Part shown: positions 15,335 through 31,098 of the stretch, one piece after another
Layout of the letters: the number at the start of each line of letters is the position of its first letter
Numbering within the stretch: the stretch's first letter is position 1
NCBI RefSeq assembly: GCF_001310635.1
Contig: NZ_BAXR01000010.1
Location: forward strand, 21,656 to 85,655
DNA length: 64,000 nucleotides
Source of the DNA: Bacillus sp. JCM 19034
Lineage (GTDB): Bacteria; Bacillota; Bacilli; Bacillales; Bacillaceae_D
Direction of reading: 5' to 3'
Notes under the pieces: model-generated
The model's input: the letters and a program-made list of their open reading frames with translations, nothing else
Database searches by the model: none
Told to the model about the DNA's origin: nothing
Made by a program: the position numbers and the translations under genes

Positions 15335-16165
15335 ATGGCGGTAAAGAAGTATAAACCAACCAGTGCCGGTCGTCGTGGTATGTCTGTATTAGATTATGCA
15401 GAAATCACAACAGACAAACCAGAAAAGTCATTGCTTGCCCCTTTACACAAAAAAGGCGGACGCAATAACCAAGGTAAATTAACTGTACGTCATCAAGGTG
15501 GAGGCCATAAGCGCCAATACCGTGTGATTGACTTTAAACGCAATAAAGATGGAATTCCAGGACGCGTTGCTACAATTGAGTATGATCCTAACCGTACAGC
15601 GAATATCGCACTTATTAACTATGTTGATGGTGAGAAGCGTTATATTCTAGCTCCAAAAGGTCTTACTGTCGGTGCAACAATTGAATCTGGTCCTGAAGCT
15701 GATATCAAAGTAGGGAATGCATTACCATTAAAGAATATCCCTGTTGGTTCAGTTATTCATAATATTGAATTGAAGCCAGGAAAAGGTGGCCAATTAGTTC
15801 GTTCAGCTGGTGCTGAAGCACAACTTTTAGGTAAAGAAGGCGATTATGTATTAGTTCGCTTGAATTCAGGTGAAACTCGCTACATTCTTGCTACTTGCCG
15901 TGCTACAATCGGTCAAGTTGGAAACCTTGAGCATGAACTTGTGAACATTGGTAAAGCAGGCCGTTCTCGTTGGTTAGGTAAACGTCCAACAGTTCGTGGA
16001 TCTGTTATGAACCCGAACGATCACCCACACGGTGGTGGTGAAGGCCGTTCACCAATCGGTCGTAAGTCTCCTATGTCTCCATGGGGTAAACCGACACTTG
16101 GTTACAAAACTCGTAAGAAGAATAAAGCAAGCGATAAGCATATTGTACGTCGTCGTAAAAAATAA
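15335..16165 (+). CDS. rplB: 50S ribosomal protein L2
   Basis: L2, 276 residues, needed for subunit association and peptidyl transfer. The conserved C-terminal [19 protein letters not shown], including the histidine implicated in peptidyl transferase activity, is at about residues 219-237. Starts at ATG 15335 after GAAGGAGGG. Uninterrupted. Confidence 0.98.
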   Translation: MAVKKYKPTSAGRRGMSVLDYAEITTDKPEKSLLAPLHKKGGRNNQGKLTVRHQGGGHKRQYRVIDFKRNKDGIPGRVATIEYDPNRTANIALINYVDGEKRYILAPKGLTVGATIESGPEADIKVGNALPLKNIPVGSVIHNIELKPGKGGQLVRSAGAEAQLLGKEGDYVLVRLNSGETRYILATCRATIGQVGNLEHELVNIGKAGRSRWLGKRPTVRGSVMNPNDHPHGGGEGRSPIGRKSPMSPWGKPTLGYKTRKKNKASDKHIVRRRKK

Positions 16166-16225
16166 CGGGATTGAGCTACGGTTCTTCATTAGAACCGTGG
16201 AACAGTCGCGAAGGGAGGAATTCTC

Positions 16226-16504
16226 ATGGGTCGCAGTTTGAAAAAGGGACCTTTTGTCGATGATCATTTAATGAAGAAGGTTGAAGCGTTAAATGAATCA
16301 AATGACAAAAAAGTGATCAAAACTTGGTCTCGTCGTTCAACTATTTTCCCTGATTTTATCGGTCATACAATCGCAGTATATGATGGCCGTAAGCATGTAC
16401 CTGTATACATTTCTGAAGATATGGTAGGACACAAGCTTGGTGAGTTTGCACCTACACGTACGTATAAAGGCCATGCAGCTGATGATAAGAAAACAAGACG
16501 TTAA
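16226..16504 (+). CDS. rpsS: 30S ribosomal protein S19
   Basis: S19, 92 residues, forms a complex with S13 in the head of the 30S subunit. Starts at ATG 16226 ([20 protein letters not shown]) after AAGGGAGGAA. The 60-base gap from rplB contains a short stem, CCACGGTTCT-type pairing around 16180-16200, with no terminator T-run. Confidence 0.98.
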   Translation: MGRSLKKGPFVDDHLMKKVEALNESNDKKVIKTWSRRSTIFPDFIGHTIAVYDGRKHVPVYISEDMVGHKLGEFAPTRTYKGHAADDKKTRR

Positions 16505-16527
16505 ATGTAAGAGGGGAGGTCAATCCT

Positions 16528-16869
16528 ATGCAAGCTAAAGCTGTAGCAAAACAAGTCCGTATTGCTCCTCGTAAGGTGCGTCTAGTCGTGGATCTTATTC
16601 GTGGAAAGCAAGTCGGAGAAGCAATTGCTATCCTTCGCCATACACCAAAAGCGGCATCTCCTGTAGTAGAGAAGCTTTTGAACTCGGCGATTGCGAATGC
16701 AGAGCACAACTATGAGATGGAGCCAAATAATCTTGTAATTAGTGAAGTTTATGTTGATGAAGGTGTCACACTGAAACGTTTCCGTCCGCGTGCTATGGGG
16801 CGTGCAAGCCGTATCAACAAACGTACTAGCCACATTACGTTAGTGGTAACAGAAAAGAAGGAGGGATAA
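16528..16869 (+). CDS. rplV: 50S ribosomal protein L22
   Basis: L22, 113 residues, a tunnel-lining protein whose beta hairpin faces L4. The hairpin tip region ([20 protein letters not shown], residues about 84-103) is intact. Starts at ATG 16528 after GGGGAGGT and ends 3 bases before rpsC. Confidence 0.98.
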   Translation: MQAKAVAKQVRIAPRKVRLVVDLIRGKQVGEAIAILRHTPKAASPVVEKLLNSAIANAEHNYEMEPNNLVISEVYVDEGVTLKRFRPRAMGRASRINKRTSHITLVVTEKKEG

Positions 16870-16872
16870 CGC

Positions 16873-18162
<1,290 letters not shown>

Positions 18163-18179
18163 AAAGGAGGTTTGCTTAA

Positions 18180-18440
18180 ATGGAACGCAACCAACGCAAG
18201 GTTTATACAGGGCGCGTTGTTTCAGACAAGATGGATAAGACCATTTCAGTTCTTGTTGAAACATATAAGAAAGATCGTCTTTACGGGAAACGCGTAAAGT
18301 ATTCGAAAAAGTTCAAAGCACATGATGAAGAAAACAGTGCAAAAGTTGGCGACATCGTTAAAATCATGGAAACTCGTCCACTATCTAAAGATAAACGTTT
18401 CCGCTTAGTAGAAATTGTAGAAGAAGCGGTTATCATCTAA
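18180..18440 (+). CDS. rpsQ: 30S ribosomal protein S17
   Basis: S17, 86 residues, a primary 16S-binding protein with an OB fold. Starts at ATG 18180 ([20 protein letters not shown]) after AAAAGGAGG. Uninterrupted. Confidence 0.97.
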   Translation: MERNQRKVYTGRVVSDKMDKTISVLVETYKKDRLYGKRVKYSKKFKAHDEENSAKVGDIVKIMETRPLSKDKRFRLVEIVEEAVII

Positions 18441-18469
18441 TCTAAGATCTTTAAGTTGAAGGGAGGTAA

Positions 18470-18844
<375 letters not shown>

Positions 18845-18883
18845 TTAAGATATAAGATAGCCCTGCTTGAAGGAGGTGCAATA

Positions 18884-19200
18884 ATGTCAATGCATGTCAA
18901 AAAAGGTGATACGGTTAAAGTCATCTCAGGAAAAGACAAAGGAAAACAAGGTGTAATTTTAGAGGCATTCCCTAAGAAGAGTCGTGTTCTTGTAGAAGGA
19001 GTTAACATGGTCAAGAAGCATGCGAAACCTTCTCAAGATAATCCACAAGGTGGTATCTTGAACCAAGAAGCGCCAATTCATTCTTCTAATGTAATGCCGA
19101 TCGATCCTAAACTGGTGAGCCTACCCGAGTAGGTCATAGAGTTGAGGACGGTAAAAAAGTAAGAGTTGCTAAAAAGTCTGGCGAAGTGTTAGATAAATAG
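18884..19200 (+). CDS. rplX: 50S ribosomal protein L24 (one frameshift in the sequence)
   Basis: L24, about 105 residues after correction, an assembly initiator with a KOW motif near the N-terminus ([19 protein letters not shown]). ATG 18884 is 6 bases from GGAGGTG and is preferred over ATG 18890. The frame breaks at 19109-19111, where AAAA is written AAA; one A restores [20 protein letters not shown] and the C-terminal [13 protein letters not shown]. Confidence 0.93.
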
Positions 19201-19226
19201 TCAGAGTGTGAAAGGAGGTCAATCGT

Positions 19227-19766
19227 ATGAATCGTTTAAAGGAGAAATATTCAGCTGAAATTGTTCCTTCTCTTGTTGAGAAGTTTAACTACTCTTCAGT
19301 TATGGCCGTGCCAAAGCTTGAAAAGATCGTTGTCAACATGGGTATTGGTGATGCTGTTTCAAATGCAAAGGCACTTGATAAAGCTGTTGAAGAGCTTACA
19401 GAAATTACAGGACAAAAACCTTTAATTACAAAAGCGAAGAAATCTATTGCAGGATTTAAGTTACGTGAAGGTATGCCAATCGGTGCAAAGGTGACATTAC
19501 GCGGTGAGCGTATGTATGAATTCCTTGATAAGTTAATTACTGTTGCACTACCTCGTGTACGTGACTTCCGTGGGGTTTCAAAGAAAGCATTTGATGGTCG
19601 CGGTAACTATACTTTAGGTGTAAAAGAACAATTGATTTTCCCTGAAGTAGACTATGATAAGGTTGATAAAGTTCGTGGTATGGACGTTGTTCTAGTAACA
19701 ACTGCAAATACTGACGAAGAGGCACGTGAACTATTAACACAAATGGGAATGCCATTTCAAAAATAA
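19227..19766 (+). CDS. rplE: 50S ribosomal protein L5
   Basis: L5, 179 residues, binds 5S rRNA and contacts P-site tRNA. Starts at ATG 19227 after AAAGGAGGT. Uninterrupted; the C-terminal [16 protein letters not shown] is typical of Bacillus L5. Confidence 0.98.
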   Translation: MNRLKEKYSAEIVPSLVEKFNYSSVMAVPKLEKIVVNMGIGDAVSNAKALDKAVEELTEITGQKPLITKAKKSIAGFKLREGMPIGAKVTLRGERMYEFLDKLITVALPRVRDFRGVSKKAFDGRGNYTLGVKEQLIFPEVDYDKVDKVRGMDVVLVTTANTDEEARELLTQMGMPFQK

Positions 19767-19778
19767 TCGAATTCATAA

Positions 19779-19982
<204 letters not shown>

Positions 19983-20005
19983 TCCCTAGAACGGGAAGGA
20001 GGTAA

Positions 20006-20409
<404 letters not shown>

Positions 20410-20439
20410 TTGATATGATAAGAACGGAGGTGTAGACGA

Positions 20440-20976
20440 ATGTCTCGTATTGGTAAAAAGCCAGTTGAGGTCCCAAGTGGTGTAACGATTACACTTGACG
20501 GTCAACATATGACTGTTAAAGGTCCTAAAGGTGAACTTAAGCGTCAGCTTCATGAAGATATGAAGATTAACGTTGCAGAAAACGAAGTAACAGTAGAGCG
20601 CCCTTCAGATAATAAGGTGCATCGTGCTCTTCATGGTACAACTCGTAGCTTAATTCAAAATATGGTTGAAGGAGTAACAAAAGGTTTCGAGCGTTCTCTT
20701 GAACTTGTCGGTGTCGGATACCGTGCTAGCAAATCAGGACAGAAGCTTGTACTAAACGTTGGTTACTCACATCCTGTTGAAATTGTTCCTGAAAAAGGAA
20801 TTGAGATCGAAGTTCCTTCTAATACAAAAGTTATTGTTAAAGGAATCGATAAGGAACGAGTAGGTGCTGTAGCATCTAACATCCGTTCTGTTCGTTTACC
20901 TGAACCTTACAAAGGTAAAGGAATTCGTTATGAAGGCGAATATATTCGTCGTAAAGAAGGTAAAACAGGTAAATAA
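20440..20976 (+). CDS. rplF: 50S ribosomal protein L6
   Basis: L6, 178 residues, near the sarcin-ricin loop and the GTPase factor site. Starts at ATG 20440 ([19 protein letters not shown]) after ACGGAGGTG and ends in the conserved [20 protein letters not shown] region. Uninterrupted. Confidence 0.98.
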   Translation: MSRIGKKPVEVPSGVTITLDGQHMTVKGPKGELKRQLHEDMKINVAENEVTVERPSDNKVHRALHGTTRSLIQNMVEGVTKGFERSLELVGVGYRASKSGQKLVLNVGYSHPVEIVPEKGIEIEVPSNTKVIVKGIDKERVGAVASNIRSVRLPEPYKGKGIRYEGEYIRRKEGKTGK

Positions 20977-21006
20977 TCACTAACATACGGAAAGGATTGA
21001 CGTTCA

Positions 21007-21369
21007 ATGATTACGAAGCCTAATAAAAATGCGGCACGTAAAAAGCGACACATACATGTACGTCGTTCAATCACTGGAACTCCTGAACGTCCTCGTCTAA
21101 ATGTATTTCGTTCTTCTAAGCACATTTATGCTCAGTTAATTGATGATGTAAATGGTGTGACACTTGCATCAGCATCTACTTTAGATAAAGAAGTAAATGC
21201 AAGCGAGCTATCAAAGACGGAAGCAGCGAAGGTCGTAGGCGAACTAGTTGCGAAGCGTGCAGTTGAAAATGGTCATGAATCAGTAGTATTTGATCGTGGC
21301 GGATATTTATATCATGGTCGAGTAGCGACGCTTGCAGAAGCAGCTCGTGAAAATGGTTTGAAATTCTAA
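21007..21369 (+). CDS. rplR: 50S ribosomal protein L18
   Basis: L18, 120 residues, carries 5S rRNA to the large subunit with L5. Starts at ATG 21007 after GAAAGGA; the arginine-lysine-rich N-terminus followed by [20 protein letters not shown] is typical. Uninterrupted. Confidence 0.97.
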   Translation: MITKPNKNAARKKRHIHVRRSITGTPERPRLNVFRSSKHIYAQLIDDVNGVTLASASTLDKEVNASELSKTEAAKVVGELVAKRAVENGHESVVFDRGGYLYHGRVATLAEAARENGLKF

Positions 21370-21387
21370 AAAAGGAGGGAAAAACGA

Positions 21388-21888
21388 ATGCGTCGTATTG
21401 ACCCTAATACGTTAGAACTTGAAGAAAAAGTAGTAGCTGTCAATCGTGTAGCGAAAGTAGTTAAAGGTGGACGTCGTTTCCGCTTTGCTGCACTAGTAGT
21501 TGTCGGCGATAAGAATGGACACGTAGGATTCGGAATGGGTAAAGCACAAGAGGTTCCTGAAGCAATTCGTAAAGCGGTAGAAGATGCGAAAAAGAACCTT
21601 ATTGAAGTACCAGTTGTAGGTACGACAATCCCTCATGAGATTGTTGGACACTTTGGTGCAGGTCGCGTTCTTCTAAAGAATGCATCTGAAGGTACTGGAG
21701 TTATCGCTGGAGGACCAGTTCGTGCGGTACTTGAACTTGCTGGTGTTGGTGATATTCTTTCTAAATCACTAGGTTCAAACAATCCAATTAATATGGTTCG
21801 TGCTACAATGGAAGGTCTAAAGAACCTAAAGCGTGCTGAAGAAGTTGCAAAACTTCGTGGAAAATCAGTAGAAGAACTGTTAGGTTAA
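21388..21888 (+). CDS. rpsE: 30S ribosomal protein S5
   Basis: S5, 166 residues, part of the mRNA entry channel and decoding fidelity region. The spectinomycin loop [13 protein letters not shown] at about residues 22-34 looks wild type. Starts at ATG 21388 after AAAAGGAGGG. Uninterrupted. Confidence 0.98.
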   Translation: MRRIDPNTLELEEKVVAVNRVAKVVKGGRRFRFAALVVVGDKNGHVGFGMGKAQEVPEAIRKAVEDAKKNLIEVPVVGTTIPHEIVGHFGAGRVLLKNASEGTGVIAGGPVRAVLELAGVGDILSKSLGSNNPINMVRATMEGLKNLKRAEEVAKLRGKSVEELLG

Positions 21889-21901
21889 GGAGGGATAGGA
21901 A

Positions 21902-22090
21902 ATGGCTAAGAAATTAGAAATTACCCTCACTCGTAGTCTTATCGGTCGTCCAGAAGATCAACGTGTAACGGTTAAAACACTTGGATTACGCAAGATGCAC
22001 CAAACGGTTGTTCAAGAAGATAATGCTGCGATTCGCGGTATGGTGAACAAAGTTTCACACCTTGTAACTGTTAATGAAATCGAAGCATAA
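21902..22090 (+). CDS. rpmD: 50S ribosomal protein L30
   Basis: L30, 62 residues, with the motif [20 protein letters not shown] near the N-terminus. Starts at ATG 21902; the AGGAGGGA ribosome binding site overlaps the rpsE stop. Uninterrupted. Confidence 0.97.
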   Translation: MAKKLEITLTRSLIGRPEDQRVTVKTLGLRKMHQTVVQEDNAAIRGMVNKVSHLVTVNEIEA

Positions 22091-22121
22091 AAGGATTACT
22101 TAAATTTGAGGAGGTGTCAAC

Positions 22122-22561
22122 ATGAAACTTCATGAGTTGAAGCCTGCAGAAGGATCTCGTAAAGTACGTAACCGTGTCGGACGCGGGATCGGTTCTGGTA
22201 ATGGGAAAACAGCAGGAAAAGGGCACAAAGGTCAAAATGCTCGTTCAGGCGGTGGAGTAAGACCAGGATTCGAAGGTGGTCAAAATCCAATTTACCGTCG
22301 TTTACCTAAGCGTGGATTTACAAACCCGACTCGTAAAGAATTTACGATCGTAAATGTTGAAACGCTGAACCGTTTTGATAAAGGAACTGAGGTAACTCCT
22401 GAGTTGCTAATTGAAACTGGTGTGGTTAAGAACGTTAAGCATGGAATTAAGATTTTAGGAAATGGAAATCTTGAAAAAAGCCTAACTGTGAAAGCACATA
22501 AGTTTTCTTCTTCAGCATTAGAAGCAATTGAAGCAGCTGGCGGAAAAACTGAGGTGATTTA

Positions 22562-22562
<1 letters not shown>
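22122..22562 (+). CDS. rplO: 50S ribosomal protein L15
   Basis: L15, 146 residues. The N-terminal glycine-arginine-rich extension ([20 protein letters not shown]) that threads into 23S rRNA is at about residues 19-38. Starts at ATG 22122 after TGAGGAGGTG. Its stop overlaps the secY start (TAATG). Confidence 0.98.
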
Positions 22563-25322
<2,760 letters not shown>

Positions 25323-25339
25323 ATGTAGGTGATGGTTCT

Positions 25340-25648
25340 ATGAATGACTCTGGTCCAAGTCCAGAGCTTGGTCGAATCGTACGTATTAGAAAAGGTCGTG
25401 ACCAAGGGCAGTTTGGCGTCATTATTGAATTGATCGATGATCGCTTTGTTGGTATCGCAAATGGTGATACTCGTAAGGTTGACCGTGTCAAAAGGAAAAA
25501 CCTAAATCACCTTGAGCTCGTTGACTATATTGCTGATGAAGTACGCAATAGCTTTGATGAAACAGGACGTGTTACTAATGGGAAGTTAAGGTATGCAATT
25601 ACTAACTTTCTTGAAAAACACTCTGATTTACTGAAGGAAGGAGAGTAA
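25340..25648 (+). CDS. KOW-domain RNA-binding protein (YbzG-like)
   Basis: A 102-residue protein with an N-terminal KOW motif ([20 protein letters not shown]) and a conserved middle [14 protein letters not shown]. This family sits between map and infA in Bacillus and resembles L14e/L24-type ribosomal KOW proteins. The exact role is not established. It starts at ATG 25340 after TAGGTGATGG and ends 4 bases before infA. Confidence 0.85.
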   Translation: MNDSGPSPELGRIVRIRKGRDQGQFGVIIELIDDRFVGIANGDTRKVDRVKRKNLNHLELVDYIADEVRNSFDETGRVTNGKLRYAITNFLEKHSDLLKEGE

Positions 25649-25652
25649 ATCC

Positions 25653-25871
25653 ATGGCGAAAGAAGATGTTATCGAAGTAGAAGGAACGGTTATTGAACCA
25701 CTTCCGAATGCAATGTTTCGTGTTGAATTAGAAAATGGCCATAAGATTCTTGCCCATGTGTCTGGTAAAATCAGAATGCACTTTATTCGGATATTACCAG
25801 GTGATAAGGTGACAGTGGAGTTATCGCCTTATGATTTAACACGTGGACGAATCACATATCGTTATAAATAA
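25653..25871 (+). CDS. infA: Translation initiation factor IF-1
   Basis: IF-1, 72 residues, a single OB fold that occupies the A site during initiation. The typical ending RGRITYRYK is present. Starts at ATG 25653; the AAGGAAGGAGA ribosome binding site is inside the previous gene, so expression is coupled. Confidence 0.98.
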   Translation: MAKEDVIEVEGTVIEPLPNAMFRVELENGHKILAHVSGKIRMHFIRILPGDKVTVELSPYDLTRGRITYRYK

Positions 25872-25902
25872 ATTGGTTACGAGACGACTCCGTACTAAAT
25901 AG

Positions 25903-26028
<126 letters not shown>

Positions 26029-26049
26029 TAAACAAGGAGGTGCGCATAC

Positions 26050-26415
26050 ATGGCACGTGTTGCAGGTGTTGATATTCCTCGTGATAAGCGCGTTGTGATT
26101 TCACTTACGTATGTATATGGAATCGGTAAAGCAAAAGCTTCTCAAGTTCTTGCACAAGCTGGCGTTTCTGAGGAAACTCGTGTACGTGACCTAACAGAAG
26201 AAGAGTTAGGACGTATTCGTGAAGCAGTTGAAGGTCAAACAGTAGAAGGGGATCTTCGTCGTGAAGTATCTCTAAACATTAAGCGTCTAATTGAAATTGG
26301 TTCATATCGTGGTATTCGCCATCGTCGTGGTTTACCAGTACGTGGACAAAATTCTAAGAACAATGCGCGTACACGTAAAGGTCCTCGTCGTACGGTTGCA
26401 AATAAGAAGAAGTAA
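26050..26415 (+). CDS. rpsM: 30S ribosomal protein S13
   Basis: S13, 121 residues, at the top of the 30S head where it contacts L5 and tRNA. Starts at ATG 26050 ([20 protein letters not shown]) after AAGGAGGTG; the basic C-terminal tail ([16 protein letters not shown]) is intact. Confidence 0.98.
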   Translation: MARVAGVDIPRDKRVVISLTYVYGIGKAKASQVLAQAGVSEETRVRDLTEEELGRIREAVEGQTVEGDLRREVSLNIKRLIEIGSYRGIRHRRGLPVRGQNSKNNARTRKGPRRTVANKKK

Positions 26416-26435
26416 GAAAGGAGGAAACAGACTAA

Positions 26436-26828
26436 ATGGCTAAGAAAACGAATACTCGTCCAAAGCGTCGTCAACGTAAAAATATTGAATCTGGTATTGC
26501 TCACATTCGTTCTACGTTTAACAACACGATCGTGACAATTACAGATCCACACGGTAATGCTATTTCTTGGGCAAGTGCTGGCGCGCTAGGTTTTAAAGGT
26601 TCTCGTAAATCTACTCCATTCGCGGCACAAATGGCAGCTGAATCAGCAGCTAAAACAGCTATGGAGCATGGTATGAAATCGATCGAGGTTTCTGTTAAAG
26701 GTCCTGGTGCTGGTCGTGAGGCAGCAATCCGTTCATTACAAGCTGTTGGACTTGAAGTTAACATGATTAAAGATGTTACTCCAGTTCCACATAACGGTTG
26801 CCGTCCACCAAAACGTCGTAGAGTGTAA
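26436..26828 (+). CDS. rpsK: 30S ribosomal protein S11
   Basis: S11, 130 residues, lines the E-site platform. Starts at ATG 26436 after AAAGGAGG and ends in the conserved [15 protein letters not shown]. Uninterrupted. Confidence 0.98.
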   Translation: MAKKTNTRPKRRQRKNIESGIAHIRSTFNNTIVTITDPHGNAISWASAGALGFKGSRKSTPFAAQMAAESAAKTAMEHGMKSIEVSVKGPGAGREAAIRSLQAVGLEVNMIKDVTPVPHNGCRPPKRRRV

Positions 26829-26840
26829 CTTATTCATAGA

Positions 26841-26870
26841 TTGTATAGAATTTTCTAATTTGTCTATAAT
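26841..26870 (+). promoter_or_regulatory. Candidate internal sigma-A promoter for rpoA-rplQ
   Basis: TTGTAT at 26841-26846, an 18-base spacer and a perfect TATAAT at 26865-26870 in the 164-base rpsK-rpoA spacer. It would allow rpoA and rplQ to be transcribed separately from the rest of the alpha operon. Confidence 0.6.
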
Positions 26871-26914
26871 GGATAGAGCGATATTCGTCCATTTGCAGGT
26901 TAGTAACATGCAAA

Positions 26915-26948
26915 GGAATTGCCGACTGGGGTGCCGGTCAGGCAATCC
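26915..26948 (+). other. Long hairpin in the rpoA leader
   Basis: ATTGCC (26918-26923) pairs with GGCAAT (26941-26946) and GACTGG (26924-26929) with CCGGTC (26934-26939) around the loop GGTG, with one bulged A; GG and CC extend the outer end. No T-run follows, so it is not a simple terminator. A second short stem, TTTGCA with TGCAAA, lies at about 26892-26914. Confidence 0.6.
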
Positions 26949-26992
26949 CTAGAAGTCTACCGGAGTTCGACGTTTTGAAGGAGGGTTTGTTA

Positions 26993-27937
26993 ATGATTGA
27001 AATCGAAAAGCCAAATATTGAAACGGTTGAAATAAGTGAAGACGCAAAGTATGGGAAATTTGTAGTTGAGCCACTCGAAAGAGGTTACGGAACAACTTTA
27101 GGTAACTCCTTACGTCGTATTCTACTTTCTTCTTTACCTGGTGCGGCTGTTTCATCTGTTCAAATTGATTCAGTATTACATGAGTTCTCAACAATTGAAG
27201 GTGTTGTAGAAGATGTAACAACGATCATCTTGAATTTGAAAAACCTTGCCCTTAAGATTTATTCTGAGGAAGAAAAGACGTTAGAAATTGATGTTCAAGG
27301 CGAGGGAGTTGTAACAGCAGCAGATATCACACATGACAGTGATGTGGAAATCTTAAATCCAGACTTACACATTGCAACGTTAGCAAAGGGAGCGCATTTG
27401 CATATGCGTTTAAACGCTCAGCGTGGACGTGGTTATGTGTTAGCAGAAGGGAATAAGAGAGACGATCAACCAATTGGAGTTCTTCCTATTGATGCCATTT
27501 ACACACCAGTATCCCGTGTAAATTATCAAGTTGAGAATACGCGCGTCGGTCAAGTGACCAACTATGACAAACTAACTCTTGATGTCTGGACTGACGGAAG
27601 CATCCGCCCTGAAGAGGCCGTTTCACTTGGGGCAAAAATCTTGACTGAGCATTTGAATATCTTTGTTGGATTAACAGATCAAGCTCAAAATGCCGAAATC
27701 ATGGTTGAAAAAGAAGAAGACCAAAAAGAGAAGGTTCTTGAAATGACAATCGAGGAACTTGACCTTTCTGTTCGTTCTTACAACTGTTTAAAGCGTGCTG
27801 GCATCAATACGGTGCAAGAGCTTACTCATAAATCAGAAGAAGATATGATGAAAGTGCGAAATCTTGGCCGTAAATCTTTAGAAGAAGTTCAAGAGAAGTT
27901 AGGGGAACTTGGTTTAGCCCTTCGCAATGAAGAATAA
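26993..27937 (+). CDS. rpoA: DNA-directed RNA polymerase subunit alpha
   Basis: Alpha subunit, 314 residues as in Bacillus subtilis. The N-terminal domain ([20 protein letters not shown]) dimerises and assembles the core; the C-terminal domain (about 245-314; [19 protein letters not shown]) contacts UP elements and activators. The start is ATG 26993 ([15 protein letters not shown]) after GAAGGAGGG; the six upstream in-frame codons overlap that site and are not used. Confidence 0.98.
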   Translation: MIEIEKPNIETVEISEDAKYGKFVVEPLERGYGTTLGNSLRRILLSSLPGAAVSSVQIDSVLHEFSTIEGVVEDVTTIILNLKNLALKIYSEEEKTLEIDVQGEGVVTAADITHDSDVEILNPDLHIATLAKGAHLHMRLNAQRGRGYVLAEGNKRDDQPIGVLPIDAIYTPVSRVNYQVENTRVGQVTNYDKLTLDVWTDGSIRPEEAVSLGAKILTEHLNIFVGLTDQAQNAEIMVEKEEDQKEKVLEMTIEELDLSVRSYNCLKRAGINTVQELTHKSEEDMMKVRNLGRKSLEEVQEKLGELGLALRNEE

Positions 27938-27984
27938 GCTGAGTCACATAGTGAATGTATTAGTGACAAAGGAGGGGAATTTAC

Positions 27985-28362
27985 ATGGCATATGCAAAAT
28001 TAGGTCGTGATAGTGCTGGTCGTAAGGCATTATTCCGTGATCTAGCAACTGATCTTATTATTAATGAGCGCATTGAAACAACAGAAGCAAAAGCGAAAGA
28101 GCTTCGTTCAATCGTCGAGAAGATGATCACTCTTGGTAAGCGTGGAGACCTTCATGCTCGTCGTCAAGCAGCGGCATTTATTCGTAAAGAAGTAGCGAAT
28201 GAAGAATCTGGTCAAGATGCTGTACAAAAGCTATTTTCAGACATTGCTCCTCGTTTTGAAGACCGTCAAGGTGGATACACACGTATTTTAAAAGTCGGTC
28301 CACGTCGTGGAGATGGCGCACCAATGGCGATCATTGAGCTTGTTGAAAAAGGTGAAGAATAA
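27985..28362 (+). CDS. rplQ: 50S ribosomal protein L17
   Basis: L17, 125 residues, near the tunnel exit. Starts at ATG 27985 ([20 protein letters not shown]) after AAAGGAGGGG. Last gene of the alpha operon, followed by a terminator. Confidence 0.97.
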   Translation: MAYAKLGRDSAGRKALFRDLATDLIINERIETTEAKAKELRSIVEKMITLGKRGDLHARRQAAAFIRKEVANEESGQDAVQKLFSDIAPRFEDRQGGYTRILKVGPRRGDGAPMAIIELVEKGEE

Positions 28363-28373
28363 GCGTATGAAAT

Positions 28374-28422
28374 AAAGGGCAATCAGATCCGAGCTTAACG
28401 CTCTGACACTGAGCCCTTTTTT
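28374..28422 (+). terminator. Intrinsic terminator of the alpha operon
   Basis: AAAGGGC (28374-28380) pairs with GCCCTTT (28413-28419); inside it TCAG pairs with CTGA and GAGC with GCTC. The 3' arm continues into TTTTTT. Downstream (28566-28585) there is a second small stem, AAGGACGC / GCGTCTTT, before the ecfA1 ribosome binding site. Confidence 0.85.
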
Positions 28423-28608
28423 CATATCGGAATTTATTAGGTGACAGTTTGGAAAGATTCGAGGAAGATGTGAGTTGATTCAAAGGAGAGTGTCGGCCCC
28501 GCTCGGTACACGTCTGACAGACAGATTTAAAACCGTAGTAACGGCTTCACGCGACGCTTCAAGGTAAGGACGCATTCGCGTCTTTCTAATAAAAAGGTGT
28601 TGATCATC

Positions 28609-29445
28609 GTGTCAAGTATGATTGAATTAAATGACCTATCATTTCGTTATAATGAAGATAGCCCTTGGGTGCTAAAAAGGGTTAATCTAAGCTTGCATCA
28701 AGGGGAATGGGTGACCATTGTTGGTCGTAATGGCTCAGGAAAATCAACGTTTGCAAAGCTATTAAATGGGATACTACAACCTGCTGAAGGACATCTGATC
28801 GTTAATGGATACGATACGAAGGATGAACAATCGCTTAACGATATTCGTCAAATCGTAGGGATCGTTTTTCAAAATCCAGATAACCAGTTTGTGGCGACAA
28901 CAGTTGAAGATGATATTGCCTTTGGTCTTGAAAATATAGGGCTTTCACCAGTTGTTATGAAAGAGCGAATTCAGAAATATGCGGCGTTAACGGGAATTAG
29001 CGACTTACTTTCAGCAGAACCACACCGCCTGTCAGGTGGTCAGAAGCAACGTGTAGCTATAGCAGGTGTTGCAGCAATGGAGCCTGTGGTAATGGTATTT
29101 GATGAAGCAACGTCAATGCTTGATCCTGTTGGACGAAGAGAAGTTCTGAAGACCATTCACACTATTAAAAAGCAAGGCTCTACAGTTGTGACAATTACTC
29201 ATTATATGGAAGAAGCTTTAAAAAGCGATCGAGTCATTTTAATTGAAAATGGACAAGTTGTTGCTGATGAGCAGCCTCATACATTTTTCAATGACGCTGA
29301 TCGCATAGAAGCTGCAGGTTTAGCGATTCCTCCACTTATCGGACTTCAGCATGGATTACGTAATAGAGGAATCCCTTTAAATCGACTTTTCTTAGAGGAA
29401 GAGGAGCTGATGGATCAGTTATGGAAATTGTCTTCTCAGGTGTAA
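28609..29445 (+). CDS. ecfA1: Energy-coupling factor transporter ATPase EcfA1
   Basis: One of the two ATPases of the shared ECF module that powers uptake of several vitamins through separate S components. About 278 residues. Walker A GRNGSGKST, Q-loop VFQNPDNQF, signature LSGGQKQRVAIAG and Walker B VMVFDEAT are all present. The start taken is GTG 28609, nine bases after AAGGTG; ATG 28618 is an alternative. The end overlaps ecfA2 by 25 bases. Confidence 0.93.
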   Translation: MSSMIELNDLSFRYNEDSPWVLKRVNLSLHQGEWVTIVGRNGSGKSTFAKLLNGILQPAEGHLIVNGYDTKDEQSLNDIRQIVGIVFQNPDNQFVATTVEDDIAFGLENIGLSPVVMKERIQKYAALTGISDLLSAEPHRLSGGQKQRVAIAGVAAMEPVVMVFDEATSMLDPVGRREVLKTIHTIKKQGSTVVTITHYMEEALKSDRVILIENGQVVADEQPHTFFNDADRIEAAGLAIPPLIGLQHGLRNRGIPLNRLFLEEEELMDQLWKLSSQV

Positions 29446-30285
29446 GTCATACGTATATGCGTAAAACGCCTTTTGAAAAAACGGCATTGAAAAATATTAC
29501 GGTTACGATTCCATCTGGCTCTTTTATCGCGGTTATTGGAGCGACTGGTTCAGGAAAGTCAACGTTTACTCAACATTTGAACGGTCTATTAAGGCCAACA
29601 GAAGGCGAAATTGAAATCGGCCACATCGTCTATCGGCAAAGGGACGTGGCGATATGAGATCACTGCGGAAGGATGTTGGTATATCTTTCAATATCCTGAG
29701 CATCAATTGTTCGAGGAGACTGTAGAAAAGGACATATGCTTCGGTCCATTAAATTTTAATTATTCTGAAACGGAAGCAAAAAAGCGAGCTTATGAGATGC
29801 TCGAGTTAGTTGGTCTATCTAAAGAAGTTATGCAGAAGTCACCATTCGCGTTAAGTGGCGGGCAAATGCGTCGGGTTGCAATTGCAGGTGTCCTAGCAAG
29901 TGAACCGAAAGTAGTCGTATTAGACGAACCGACAGCAAGCTTAGATCCGATTGGTCGTAAAGAAATGATGGAGCTTTTTACAAACTACCAAAGGGAACAT
30001 CAGGCGACGATTGTGCTCGTTACCCATCAAATGGATGAGGTAGTTGCCTACGCAAAGCGAGTGCTTGTAATGGATCAAGGGGAAATCGTGTTAGATGGAA
30101 CACCTAAAGACATCTTTTCTCAAAGTCATACATTGCAACAGCTAGGTTTAGATATCCCACCTGTCCTCCAGCTTGCGGAGAAAGTTAAAAATCGATTTGA
30201 TCTAAACGATTGGCCAGCACTATTTGATGAAGAAGAGCTAGCAGAACAGATCGTGTCGTGGATCAGGTCGAGAAGGGGGACATAA
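29421..30285 (+). CDS. ecfA2: Energy-coupling factor transporter ATPase EcfA2 (two frameshifts in the sequence)
   Basis: The second ECF ATPase, about 288 residues after correction. Walker A GATGSGKST is at about residues 40-48, the signature LSGGQMRRVAIAG and Walker B VVVLDEPTA follow. The frame breaks at 29638-29640 (AAAA written AAA) and at 29686-29688 (TTTT written TTT); repairing both gives GDMRSLRKDVGISFQYPEHQ, which contains the expected Q-loop. Starts at ATG 29421 inside ecfA1; its stop overlaps the ecfT start by one base. Confidence 0.92.
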
Positions 30286-31081
30286 TGTTTCAACATATTT
30301 TGATTGGGCAATATTTCCCGGGACAGTCTATTTTGCATCGGTTAGATCCAAGAGCGAAGTTAATTGCGGTCATGTTATTTGTTATTGTGATATTTATCGC
30401 CAATAGCTGGCTATCATTAGGCTTTATCTGTTTCTTTATATTCCTCCAGCTGTTGCTCGCTAGAATCACATTTTCGTATATTTGGCGGGCAATTAAGCCG
30501 ATTATGATCTTAGTTATTGTTTTATTTTTGCTTCAATTATATTCGTATCGCGAAGGACAAGAATTGGTAAAGGTATGGATCTTCACGGTAACGGAAGAAG
30601 GTGTATATCATGGAGCGATCATCGCAATTAGACTTCTTGCCCTCATCCTTATCACATCATTGCTTACATTAACGACAAAGCCGTTAGCGTTAACTGATGG
30701 ATTAGAGCAGCTCATGCGTCCTCTAGAGCGTTTCAAGCTTCCAGCACATGAGCTTGCTATAATGATGACGATTGCTATTCGTTTTATCCCAACGGTTCTA
30801 CAGGAGACTGAAAGGCTTATAAAGGCTCAATTCGCCAGAGGTGTTAGTTATCGTTATGGACCGTGGAAAAGCGGATGGTGGCTCTTCTATCGTTATTGAT
30901 CCCTCTGTTTATCCACTCATTTAAACGGGCTGAGGATTTAGCGACAGCGATGGACGCTCGTGCTTATCGTGGTGGTGAAGGAAGAACGAAATATCGCGGA
31001 TTACAGTGGCAATTAAGAGATACGTTGGCATTAATGATAGTGACACTTTTTTCAGCTGTCATTGTTTATTTACGATTTTAG
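30285..31081 (+). CDS. ecfT: Energy-coupling factor transporter transmembrane protein EcfT (one frameshift in the sequence)
   Basis: The membrane scaffold of the ECF module, about 265 residues with five or so hydrophobic segments and the opening GQYFPGQSILHRLDPRAKL. The frame breaks at 30867-30870, where AAAAA is written AAAA; one A restores GPWKKRMVALLSLLIPLFIH. The coupling-helix motif AMDARAYRGGEGR is intact near the C-terminus. No S component is encoded next to it, as is normal for shared ECF modules. Confidence 0.93.
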
Positions 31082-31098
31082 GTAAAGGGTGTGTTTGC

